This document shows, in pieces, positions 1 to 8,200 of a stretch of DNA of 64,000 bases. The notes under the pieces were generated by a model that saw only the letters and a program-made list of their open reading frames with translations, had not been told where the DNA came from and made no database searches. Both the position numbers and the translations under genes were made by a program. Origin of the DNA: Phascolarctobacterium_A sp034086985 (GTDB lineage: Bacteria > Bacillota > Negativicutes > Acidaminococcales > Acidaminococcaceae); NCBI GenBank assembly GCA_034086985.1, contig JAXDZG010000010.1, forward strand, positions 62,001 through 126,000, given 5' to 3'. Each line of letters begins with the position of its first letter. Positions within the stretch are counted from its first letter, which is position 1.

Positions 1-311
1 AGCGGCGCAAGGGCTTTAATAAGGTGCAGGCGGTTATTAACGCCGGCCCCATGCGCCTGAGGGCGATTTTGATCACGGCTTGCTCCACGTTGATTGGCGC
101 GGTGCCGGCGGCCTTCGCCCTGACCACGGGCGCGGAGATGCGCCAGTCCATGAGTATCGCCATCTTTGGCGGTCTCTTGACCTCAACGCTCTTGACGCTG
201 CTGGTAATTCCCGTTGTCTATTTGATTTTTGACGATGTGCAGGATAAATTTACCGGTGCGCTGAAGGCGCTGCATAGCAAGTACGGACATTACTTAGGGG
301 AGGATGCATAA
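1..311 (+). CDS. RND efflux transporter permease, C-terminal fragment
   Basis: This is the C-terminal end of an inner-membrane RND (AcrB/MexB-type) drug or solute/proton antiporter. The reading frame is open from the left edge, so the start lies outside the window. About 100 residues are visible. They contain the family's last two transmembrane helices: a segment running from the RLRAILITACST stretch through GAVPAAFA, and a second around GGLLTSTLLTLLVIPVVYLIFD. These match the usual end of RND permeases, where the protein finishes in a short charged cytoplasmic tail. The stop codon is 1 nt before the preferred start of the membrane-fusion protein gene, so the two are co-transcribed and probably translationally coupled. 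The order permease then fusion protein is the reverse of the common acrAB order. Substrate cannot be told from this fragment. Confidence 0.9.
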   Translation, partial: RRKGFNKVQAVINAGPMRLRAILITACSTLIGAVPAAFALTTGAEMRQSMSIAIFGGLLTSTLLTLLVIPVVYLIFDDVQDKFTGALKALHSKYGHYLGEDA

Positions 312-312
312 T

Positions 313-1464
313 ATGCTGGAAAAATTAAAGGTACTACAAAATAAAAAAATCCTCATTCCGGCGCTGATTTGCCTTGTGATTATAGGCTTGGTGGCTAAGC
401 GCAATCTTACTAAGCCCCAAGCAGTGACCACGGAGGCAGTGGCACGGGTGCAGGTGGTGAAGGTTATCGCTAAAGAAAATACGGGCAGTCTGCTCAATAC
501 TACCACGTCTCTCAAGGCCATTGCCGACGTGGTGCTGAAGTCCAAGGTGGAGACCCATTTGCAGGGCTTATATGTGCGCAAGGGTGAGCGCTTTGAGAAG
601 GGCCAACTCCTAGCGGAGCTGGAGCATCGCAACCAAAGCGCCCAGGTGGAGGCCATGGAGGCCCAAATTCGTGTGAGCCAGGCGGCGGCCGCTGCTGCGA
701 AATCCCAAAAGGAAAACGCGGCCATTGAGCAGCAGCGTTACGACGCCCTGATTGCCAAGGGTTATGCCACGCGGCAGGAGGTGGACGCAAAGCGTACTAC
801 CAGCCGCACGGCTGATAGCGATTATGATAAGTCCATTGCCAACATTAGCTATAGCGGCGCCCAGCTGAAGGCGGCGCGGGCGACGCTGGCGGACTATCTC
901 TTTAAGGCGCCTTTCGACGGCGTAGTTTTGGATGATTACGAAATGACCGCGGGCAAGAAGGTGACCAAGGAAACAGAGGTGCTGCGCATTGCGGATATTG
1001 ATATCATCAAGGCCAGCATGGAAATTCCGGAAATGCAGCTGGGGCTGGTAAAGCCGGGCATGCAGGTGCAGGTGACCTGCGATGCCCTGCCTGAGCAAAG
1101 CTTTATCGGTACCCTGCAAACCATTAACGATTTTGTGAATACTAATACCCATACGGTACAGGCCGATGTGTATATTGATAATGCGGCTATTGGCTATAAG
1201 CTAAAGCCTGGCATGTTTGCCCGCTGCGCAATTTTGGCGGAGGGCAAGCAGCAGGCGCTGGTTGTGCCCAGCGACGCCCTTCGCAGCGATGGCACCGTCT
1301 TCGTGGTGCGCGCGGGCAAGGTGGAGCAGGCCAAGGTGCAGGTGGCTGCCACTAAGGGTGAGGAAAGCTTCCTCACCGGTGGCGTCAACGAGGGCGATCT
1401 GGTGGTCGTCAGCGGTGGTCGCAAGCTGAAGAGCGGTGACAAGGTGACCTATAAGGAGCCTTAA
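313..1464 (+). CDS. RND efflux membrane-fusion (periplasmic adaptor) protein, HlyD/AcrA family
   Basis: This 383-residue protein is the periplasmic adaptor that links an RND permease to an outer-membrane channel. A single N-terminal membrane segment (about residues 12-28, ILIPALICLVIIGLVA) anchors it in the inner membrane. The two half-motifs of the biotinyl/lipoyl-like domain are visible (VRKGERFEKGQLLAELE and, later, LFKAPFDGVVLDDY). Between them is an Ala/Lys/Glu/Gln-rich helical hairpin, followed by the beta-barrel region and a C-terminal membrane-proximal domain (GVNEGDLVVVSGGRKLKSGD). I chose ATG 313 because GGGGAGG at 297-303 sits 9 nt upstream; the in-frame ATG at 304 abuts that site with no spacer. 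It lies 1 nt after the permease stop codon and is followed by a strong terminator, so it is the last gene of its operon. Confidence 0.93.
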   Translation: MLEKLKVLQNKKILIPALICLVIIGLVAKRNLTKPQAVTTEAVARVQVVKVIAKENTGSLLNTTTSLKAIADVVLKSKVETHLQGLYVRKGERFEKGQLLAELEHRNQSAQVEAMEAQIRVSQAAAAAAKSQKENAAIEQQRYDALIAKGYATRQEVDAKRTTSRTADSDYDKSIANISYSGAQLKAARATLADYLFKAPFDGVVLDDYEMTAGKKVTKETEVLRIADIDIIKASMEIPEMQLGLVKPGMQVQVTCDALPEQSFIGTLQTINDFVNTNTHTVQADVYIDNAAIGYKLKPGMFARCAILAEGKQQALVVPSDALRSDGTVFVVRAGKVEQAKVQVAATKGEESFLTGGVNEGDLVVVSGGRKLKSGDKVTYKEP

Positions 1465-1502
1465 GCATCTTCATCATATTTGTTAATACTCCTATATCAA
1501 AA

Positions 1503-1561
1503 GCTGTCGTCTTTCTTACCCACTGCTGTAGAGCAGTGGGGCGGAAGGCGGCAGTTTTTTT
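1503..1561 (+). terminator. Rho-independent terminator of the efflux operon
   Basis: A perfect 9-bp stem (CCCACTGCT at 1519-1527 with AGCAGTGGG at 1532-1540, 4-nt loop) lies inside a longer imperfect outer stem (about 1503-1513 with 1543-1554). It is followed by seven T residues at 1555-1561. It separates the efflux operon from the TPS locus. Confidence 0.9.
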
Positions 1562-1696
1562 GTAGCGCTAGGTAATCTGTGATACTTTTGTGATGTTGCC
1601 CTTGCTACAATACTCAAATAAATATAAAATGGGAAGTAAAGCGGCATGTGTGCAGGGGTATAAGTAGCAAACTGTATATTTATTATTAAAAGATGA

Positions 1697-1725
1697 TTGT
1701 AAATTGACGAGAATGGTTATATAAT
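1697..1725 (+). promoter_or_regulatory. Sigma-A-type promoter of the tpsB / giant exoprotein operon
   Basis: TTGTAA at 1697-1702, a 17-nt spacer, and a perfect TATAAT at 1720-1725. Transcription would start near 1732, giving a leader of about 60 nt before the tpsB start. The same architecture recurs before the second and third exoprotein genes. This is a sequence match only. Confidence 0.75.
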
Positions 1726-1734
1726 AAAAAATGG

Positions 1735-1753
1735 AGTATTGTAGTAATATACT
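1735..1753 (+). promoter_or_regulatory. Small stem-loop at the 5' end of the tpsB operon leader
   Basis: AGTAT (1735-1739) pairs with ATACT (1749-1753) almost at the predicted transcription start. It is only 5 bp and would mean little alone; it is listed because the other two TPS transcripts also begin with a small stem-loop at the same distance from the -10 box. Confidence 0.35.
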
Positions 1754-1794
1754 TAAAGCTTAATTGTTCAAATTCGAAGTTGAAGAGGTGGCTT

Positions 1795-3486
1795 ATGAAA
1801 ATGCATAAAAATCACATTGTTGCTTTAGTTACTTTGGCTTGTCTCACTGCTAGCAGCGCGGCTTTGGCTGCAGCACCCGATGCAAATGTGCCCAATCCCG
1901 TTAAGGGCGATGCCGGTATCCAGATGAACCGCATGCGTAATTATTTGGAAAGAGAGCGCGTAAAACGCCAGATCGCCGAGGATCGGGAGGCTGCGAAAAA
2001 GAAGGTAGAAACGGAAAAAACCACTCAGGCTGCTCAGGGCGAGGCTATTACCTTTGAGCTGAAAAAAATCGTTACCGACCCTTCCGCAGTGTTGACCGAG
2101 GAGGAGCTGGCTGCGATTACCAAGCCCTATGAGGGACAGCAGGTGAAGCTCAGCGATATTTATGCCATCGTAGAAAAAATCAACGCTTTGTATAACGACA
2201 AGGGTTATGTAACTTGTCGTGCTTTTTTGCCTCCCCAGACCATCACTGATGGCGCTGTGAAGCTGCTTTTGGTGGAGGGCAGAACCGGGGATGCGACCGT
2301 TAGCGGTAATAAATATACCAAGAGTAAATATATCAAAAATCGTCTGCATTTAGCCATGGGCGAGATTGCCAATGTGAAGCAGCTGAATAAGGATTTGCTG
2401 CTCTTTAACGCTACCAATTCCACCCAGCTGCGTATTATGATGAAGGCAGGCACCAAGCCCGGCACCACCGATTATGAAATCACGGCCTATGAGCCCAAGC
2501 GCGATACTTGGACCGTTTTTGAGGATAATGCAGGCAGCTACTCCAGTGGTGAGTACCGCACTGGCCTTTTCTTCAACACCAAGAGTCTTTCCGGTAACTG
2601 CGATGCATTGAGCTTGGGTACTGTGTATAGCGAGGGCACCAGGGCTGCCAACGCCATGTACAGCCGCAGCTTAGGGCGCAGTGGCACCAAGATGAATTTG
2701 CTTTATAGCTCCAACGCCGTGAAGGTTGTTAAGGGCGATTATGAGGATATGATTAAGGGTCACGCTAATTCCTATGCTATTGGCTTTACCCAGCCGATTC
2801 TGGTGAATGAAACCACTCGTAGCGAAGTAAGCTTGGACTACAATCGTCAAAATTCCAAAACTGATTGGCTGACACCGCGCATCAATATGGTTGATGATAA
2901 GGTGCAGGATGTGGCTTTGGGATATGCCTTGACTAACTATGGTGCTAGTCATGTGTTCTACCAAAAGCATAGCTATGTGAGGGGCTACAGCAAGCAGGAG
3001 GCCGATATGGGTACCGGCGCTGAGCCTAACAACAGACATTTTGGCTTCTACAAATTCAACGCTCTGTACCAAAAGCTGTACAAGGCAGGACAGATGTGGA
3101 ATTTGCGTGCGGATGCCCAATGGAGCGGCACGGACGGCTTAGTCAGCGCTCGCCAATTCTACATGGGCGGTATGTACAGCGTGCGCGGCTACAAGGAAAA
3201 CTTCCTAGGCGGCGATAGCGGCTTCACCTTCAGCGCTGAATATGCAGTGCCCGTCATCAATAAAAATACCAACGCCTTCACCTTCTTTGATTATGGTCAT
3301 GTGTATGGCAACGGTCAGAGCGACGACCAACACCATATCTTGTCCAGCGTGGGCTTAGGTGTGCGCAGCACCATTAACCAATATTGCTCCGCTTCCCTGA
3401 CCTTGGGCATTCCCCTGCAGCGGGAGTTTATTTCCGAGACTGTAAGTAAGACCAGACTGCATTTCATCGTCAGCGGTCAATTTTAA
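1795..3486 (+). CDS. Two-partner secretion transporter TpsB (FhaC/ShlB family, POTRA plus 16-strand barrel)
   Basis: This 563-residue outer-membrane protein should translocate TpsA exoproteins from the periplasm to the cell surface. A signal peptide covers residues 1-25 (cleavage near ALA|AAP). Residues about 44-77 are a highly charged helix like the N-terminal plug helix of FhaC. Two POTRA domains follow, about 85-162 (ending around VKLLLVEGR) and 163-235. The beta-barrel runs to the C-terminus. The family's lid-loop motif VRGY is at 463-466, a FFDYG motif follows near residue 497, and the last residue is Phe, as expected for a BAM-inserted protein. I chose ATG 1795 because AGAGGTGG lies just upstream; an in-frame TTG at 1780 has no such site. 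It is the only TpsB in the window, while three TpsA-type genes follow, and it heads the operon containing the largest. Confidence 0.93.
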   Translation: MKMHKNHIVALVTLACLTASSAALAAAPDANVPNPVKGDAGIQMNRMRNYLERERVKRQIAEDREAAKKKVETEKTTQAAQGEAITFELKKIVTDPSAVLTEEELAAITKPYEGQQVKLSDIYAIVEKINALYNDKGYVTCRAFLPPQTITDGAVKLLLVEGRTGDATVSGNKYTKSKYIKNRLHLAMGEIANVKQLNKDLLLFNATNSTQLRIMMKAGTKPGTTDYEITAYEPKRDTWTVFEDNAGSYSSGEYRTGLFFNTKSLSGNCDALSLGTVYSEGTRAANAMYSRSLGRSGTKMNLLYSSNAVKVVKGDYEDMIKGHANSYAIGFTQPILVNETTRSEVSLDYNRQNSKTDWLTPRINMVDDKVQDVALGYALTNYGASHVFYQKHSYVRGYSKQEADMGTGAEPNNRHFGFYKFNALYQKLYKAGQMWNLRADAQWSGTDGLVSARQFYMGGMYSVRGYKENFLGGDSGFTFSAEYAVPVINKNTNAFTFFDYGHVYGNGQSDDQHHILSSVGLGVRSTINQYCSASLTLGIPLQREFISETVSKTRLHFIVSGQF

Positions 3487-3516
3487 TAAATTTTAATAGA
3501 GAAAGGATGCATTTAC

Positions 3517-3951
3517 ATGATGAACAAAAAAGCACAGATTTTCCAAGAGTATCTGCAAGAAAAAAATATTACCTGCTTTCAAGTGCAGGAGGTTCCCGAT
3601 GATGCGCTGAATACGGTTGTGTTCCGCTCCAGCATCGAGGTAGAGGGCCAACAGCTGCCTACTCTGGTAATTACCGACAGCAGCATCTATACCATAATTC
3701 GCGTGCGCGTGGCTAACTCCGCTCTGAAGGAGGGCAACGAGGAGGCGCTGATTAAGGCTATCAACAAGATCAATGCCCAATACAAGATTTTTAAATATTA
3801 TTTTGCTGAGGATGGTGCTCTGATTCTGGATTCCTATCTGCTGGAGCGTCCGGAGGAGCTGGATGGCGACATGGTTTACACCGTGCTGGACATCATTGTG
3901 AAGCATTTGCTGGCCGAGTATAAGAATATTATGAAGCTGATTTGGGCTTAA
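3517..3951 (+). CDS. Small YbjN-like / secretion-chaperone-fold protein
   Basis: This 144-residue protein has no signal peptide or membrane segment, so it should be cytoplasmic. Its layout is an N-terminal helix (QIFQEYLQEKNI), four or five beta strands with an alternating hydrophobic pattern (VVFRSSIEV, LPTLVITDSSIYTIIRVRV), a middle helix containing ALIKAINKINAQYKIF, a strand pair carrying EDGALILDSYLL, and a long C-terminal helix. This order matches the YbjN family, whose fold resembles type III secretion chaperones. That assignment rests on pattern, not on a search. AAAGGA at 3502-3507 precedes the ATG-ATG start by about 9 nt. It lies 30 nt after tpsB and 89 nt before the next gene, in the same operon. 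A role as cytoplasmic chaperone for the downstream exoprotein is attractive but inferred. Confidence 0.7.
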   Translation: MMNKKAQIFQEYLQEKNITCFQVQEVPDDALNTVVFRSSIEVEGQQLPTLVITDSSIYTIIRVRVANSALKEGNEEALIKAINKINAQYKIFKYYFAEDGALILDSYLLERPEELDGDMVYTVLDIIVKHLLAEYKNIMKLIWA

Positions 3952-4040
3952 GCTTAAGCTCTTATGTGTGGCTCGGACAGCTTGCTTGAGCCGGCTGGCC
4001 TAGCCAACAACTAAAAATTTTGCGTAAGGAGGTGCTATTT

Positions 4041-5129
4041 ATGAGTATCAGTGTTCGGCAGCAGCTGGAAGCCTTCGCCTATTGGCGGCGGCAGCTGGTT
4101 TCTGCGCCCTGGGGACAGGAGCTGTGGGGACTTACTGCGTCTACGGAGACGAAGCTCATGAATCAGGCACCTCTTTATGCTTTAGATGACGCTAGATTGG
4201 ATTTTTATCTGGAGGCACCATTAAAGGGTGAGCCTCAAGTGGATTTGTCGGCCCAATACTTTGCCGAGGCCTTTGCGGAGCGCAATCCCCTGCTAGGGCT
4301 AGAGGTGGAGCAGGAGGGCGACTTTTTTCACTATTATGCGAAGGAATTAGCGCGGCTGAAGCCGACGCTTTTACAGCATTGTAATCTATATTTAGAGGCG
4401 GATATTGCAGATGAGGGTGAGCCCAAGGTGGCCTCCTTTATCAATTTATCCGGCGATTTTGTTGAGGAGCTGCTGCCCTCAGTGCTTGCCTATCGGGGCC
4501 GCCTGAAGCAGCTGCACTCTTTGCGCACACTCTTAGATGAGATCAAGGAGTGGTGCGAGCCCTGGCATTTTGGCTTTATGGAGTCCAGGGAGATTAGACC
4601 GCTGCGCTTAGTGTTAATCTTAAAGCAGGGCCTAAACGATTTAGCAAAGGTTTTAGAATGTATTACTGCTCCGCCCCTTCCCAAGGAAGGACAGGAGCTT
4701 TTGGAAAAAATAGATGCTCTAGTTATATTTAAATTTATGCTGGATGTGGATGTGCTGGAGGATGGCAGCTTGGGTGATACCTTAGGCATAGAGCTCATTC
4801 CCCAAGAAGCGATTTTCCCGGCCACCCAACAGCAGCTGGTAGTAACGCCGCAATTTGCAAGGCTGTGCGAGCTCCTAGAGGAGGCGCAGCTGGTGGACCA
4901 GCGTATCAAAGGTTTAATAAATACGATTTTTGCAGCACCGCTAGACACGAGTGCTGATACATATATATATTCCCGCATATCCCATTTGAAGCTGCGGTGG
5001 CAAGCTGGCGAGGCACTGCCCGCCAAGGTTTACCTGCAGATGCGGCCCGTACGGCGGCAAGGCTGCTTGAACGAGGCGCTGGGATACGAAAGAGTTTTAG
5101 AGAACGGGGAGGTTAATCATCATGAGTAG
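4041..5129 (+). CDS. Unrecognised 362-residue cytoplasmic protein coupled to the giant exoprotein gene
   Basis: I do not recognise this family. The protein has no signal peptide, no membrane helix and few cysteines. It looks like a globular mixed alpha/beta protein with an acidic N-terminal half. Two strand pairs stand out in the C-terminal half: one around FKFMLDVDVLEDGSLGDTLG followed by IELI, and one around ISHLKLRWQAGEALPAKVYL. The start is ATG 4041, preceded by a perfect AAGGAGGTG 7 nt away; the in-frame TTG at 4020 lies before that site and is unlikely. The end overlaps the start of the 10,306-residue exoprotein by 8 nt (ATGAGTAG, 5122-5129), which strongly implies translational coupling. 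Its place between the transporter and its cargo suggests a cytoplasmic role in making, modifying or targeting the exoprotein. No reaction can be assigned. Confidence 0.85.
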   Translation: MSISVRQQLEAFAYWRRQLVSAPWGQELWGLTASTETKLMNQAPLYALDDARLDFYLEAPLKGEPQVDLSAQYFAEAFAERNPLLGLEVEQEGDFFHYYAKELARLKPTLLQHCNLYLEADIADEGEPKVASFINLSGDFVEELLPSVLAYRGRLKQLHSLRTLLDEIKEWCEPWHFGFMESREIRPLRLVLILKQGLNDLAKVLECITAPPLPKEGQELLEKIDALVIFKFMLDVDVLEDGSLGDTLGIELIPQEAIFPATQQQLVVTPQFARLCELLEEAQLVDQRIKGLINTIFAAPLDTSADTYIYSRISHLKLRWQAGEALPAKVYLQMRPVRRQGCLNEALGYERVLENGEVNHHE

Positions 5130-5286
5130 CAAGAGAAAAGGCTTAAGATATAGTCAAAAACACTTGGAGCGTTTGGATTATAAAAGAGAAGATAGTGCGT
5201 CCTTGCGCATGAAGGTGCTGCGCTCGGTGCTGGCTGTGGGCGTGGGCTTTGCCCTGACGCCTTGGCTGGGCAGGGATGCTTATGCG
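5122..5286 (+). other. Extended signal peptide of the giant exoprotein
   Basis: Residues 1-55: a long basic N-region containing KRKGLR and LDYKRED, a conserved block MKVLRSVLAVGVGF, a hydrophobic core ending in LTPWLG, and a DAYA|E cleavage site. Nearly the same layout opens the other two exoproteins. Extended N-regions are typical of very large TPS and autotransporter exoproteins. Confidence 0.85.
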
Positions 5287-8200
5287 GAGGGGAATGCAAA
5301 TGGCAATATCGTGCGCACTGGCAGCACGACTAACTTAATTGCTAGTGGCACTGCGCATATTTATGCAGAGAAGGTGACTGAGGGTTCAGTACGTGTTGGC
5401 TTGAACTCCTTTGAGCATTTTACAGTGGGCAATAATGGGATTGCTAACCTGTATTTTAGAACTGCTGATAATTCCGGGGTTTTAAATACCTTGGTGAACA
5501 CGGTCAAGGAGCGCATTGATATCAGCGGTACCGTGAACGCTATTCGTGATGGCAAAATCGGCGGTAACCTGTACTTCCTCTCTCCCAAGGGTATGGTTGT
5601 GGGCTCCTCCGGTGTGATTAACGCAGGCTCTTTGACTGTGGTTACCTCCAGTGCAAAGTATGATAGCGCTTACGAGGCTGCTGGTGCTTTGGTATCCAAT
5701 AACTGGAGCCTAGATAAAAATGCATCCATTGATATTCACGGCAAGATTAATACTGCTACAGGTATCGATTTGCGGGCTGCGTACATTAATGTGACGAAGG
5801 ACCAGGGAGCAAGCGCTGCGCCTATTTTGAAAACAGGTGTCATGTTTGACACCACTGTTAATACAGATGGCTTAGTTACTGATTTCGGCGTGAAAAACGA
5901 GCGTCTTACTGCCACTGCAGATGATAAGGGCAATATTATTATTGCTGACCCTACTAACAAGGCAGGCGCAACAGGAGAGGCTCTGATTAAGGGTGATGGC
6001 AGCATTAAGCTTGCGGCTAGCGCTTCCTCCAATAACACTAGCTCCAATTTCTTAGGCTTGCACGCAACTGACACTGTTAAAGCGGAGGCTACAGTTGGCG
6101 AGGGCGCTGTTATCGATGCCGTGGGCAATGTATCCATTACCGCGGATGCTAAAAGGGAGAATACTAATTATATTTTTGATTTTTGGGATTTAGTAGCGTT
6201 TACCAAAGCCAATGTGACTGTTGACGGTAATGTTAGCGGTGGGGATGTAAAAATCGCTGCCACTGCCACATCTACCTACGCCGAAAACAATTACAAAAAT
6301 TTGCCGGATGTCTTGAATACGGCTTTGGGTGAGTCCGGCTGGAATTTTGATGCTAGCTTCACGAGCTATTGGTGGGGCGAGCTTTTGAGTAATAATGTTA
6401 TTCCCCAGGGCGTTCTTAAAATCGAAAATATTTTAAACCAGTTTTACATGCCCTTTGGCGTGGTCGATGCCCAAGCTACGACCAATGTGGGCAGTAAAGC
6501 AAATATCAATGCTCATTTATTAAAGGACGTAAATGGTAACGTCCTGCATTATTATGATACTGAGGCTAAAAAGGATGTAAAGCTGGGCGGTAATCTTGAC
6601 ATCAGTGCCAAAAGTACGGCCAAGAATAGCATGGGCATCAACCTGCAGCTGAAGTACCAAAAGGGTACCATCAAGGACGCAAAATTATTCTTGGGTGGCT
6701 TTATTTACGAGGACAGCACCAGCAAGGCCAAGGTAAACATGAATGGTTGGGCCAATGCTGAGCAGAAATTAGCCATCAAGGCGGATGCAAAGAACACCAA
6801 CAAGGGCAAGCTAAGCGTGAAGAAGCCTTCAGAAGTTGGCAAATCTGATCAAGAAAGTGAATCAGATGGCGCTGGCTTCTTTATGGCTGCCGTGGGCATG
6901 GCCTTCCAGGAGACAGAAGCAATCGTAAATCTAAACCAAGGTGATAGCTCTGTGTTTGCTCCGGGAACTGCTCCGGATAGCCAGCTTACTGCCGGTGGTA
7001 AGCTGCAGATTGCGGCGAAAACAGTCAACAGTGTTGATGTGGATGCTGCAGTTGAAACCAGTGATACCTCCGTTGTTAGCACCGCTGTGACTGTTGTGGG
7101 CAGTAAAAATACTACCACAGTTAACGATTATGTCAGCATGAAGGGTGGTAGCGTGGATATCTCCGCCGAGCAGGAAATGGAGGATTTGTCCGCCTGCGCC
7201 GGCAATGACATTGATGGTGAATATGAAGGCTTGGATTGGGCTTTAGATAAAGCCAAGCAATGCGATAAATTAGGGCAGCTTTTGGGCTATGTGGGCCAGA
7301 ATAATCAAAATGCGGCCAATAATAACAATAATAACCAAAACAATGTGCAAATTGGTAACCAAAATGGTCAGGCCGGACAGGGAGACCCCAGCTGGAACGA
7401 GTATTTTAGCCTTGGCGCTGGCGTGACGGTGGTCAATGTTACCAATAATGTAACTACCAATATTGAGCCCAATGTAAGTATTACGGCTACCAAGGGTGAT
7501 GTGAATATTGGCTCCAAATTAGTGATCGATGATTCCTGGATAGGCGCTTTTAGCTCCCTCGTTAATACCGGGGACAACACTACTGCGACTGTGTCTGCTG
7601 CGGTAGCTGTGGAAAATGTCCATAATACAGCGGAGACCAACGTTAAAAATAATGTCAATATTCAGGCCAAAAAGGGTAATATTGCTGTTACTGCTGCCTC
7701 CGAGCAGGAGTATAATCGCCTTGACCAAATGGTTGCAGATCTCGAAGATGGTCTGAAGTCCTTCCTCAAGCAATTTAAGGGTGATGATGTTGCCAAAAGA
7801 ATTGCTAGCAGGGTGCAAAGTATCATTACTGATGTTCATACCCTGCGTAAAGAAGATACGGCTACAAGCATTAAAAAGAGCAAGCTCTTTACTAAAAAAG
7901 CTAAAGCAACCATCAATTTACTTACTGAACTTACTGGCACCACAGATTTATATAAAGCCTTGCTGGCCTTCACGGACGCTTCTAATTATGCTAACATGGC
8001 TGTTTCCGCCTATAGCAAGAACGATAATAAGAGTGGGCAGGATGTTACTGCTGTGACTACCGGCTCTGTGGGCGTGCAAAACCTTCACAATACAGCTAAT
8101 GTTAAGATTGGTGCTAACACCCAGATTAAGGCTGTTGAGTATATTAATGCGGGCTCCGTAGTTAATTATGGTGCTGTGAATATTGCCGCCGACGTTAAAG

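Larger units (their letters stand above)
1465..1794. other. Intergenic region between efflux operon and TPS locus
   Basis: This 330-nt gap holds the efflux-operon terminator (1503-1561), the TPS promoter (1697-1725) and the 5' untranslated leader of the tpsB operon. It is AT-rich from about 1600 onward. I see no open reading frame with a ribosome-binding site, and no tRNA or riboswitch-like fold. Confidence 0.75.

Noticed and set aside
1780..1794. Upstream in-frame start TTG 1780 for tpsB (also TTG 4020, ATG 304 and ATG 36344 for other genes).
   Set aside because: In each case a good Shine-Dalgarno sequence lies downstream of that codon and fits the later ATG (1795, 4041, 313, 36365).
3960..4015. 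Short inverted repeats (GGCTC/GAGCC, GGCT/AGCC) between the YbjN-like gene and the 362-residue gene.
   Set aside because: Stems are only 4-5 bp with long loops and no T-run follows, so this is not a convincing terminator.
4700..5110. Resemblance of the C-terminal strand pattern of the 362-residue protein to ABBA/peptide prenyltransferases.
   Set aside because: Only a loose hydrophobic pattern is shared; no catalytic signature can be identified, and the context gives no support.
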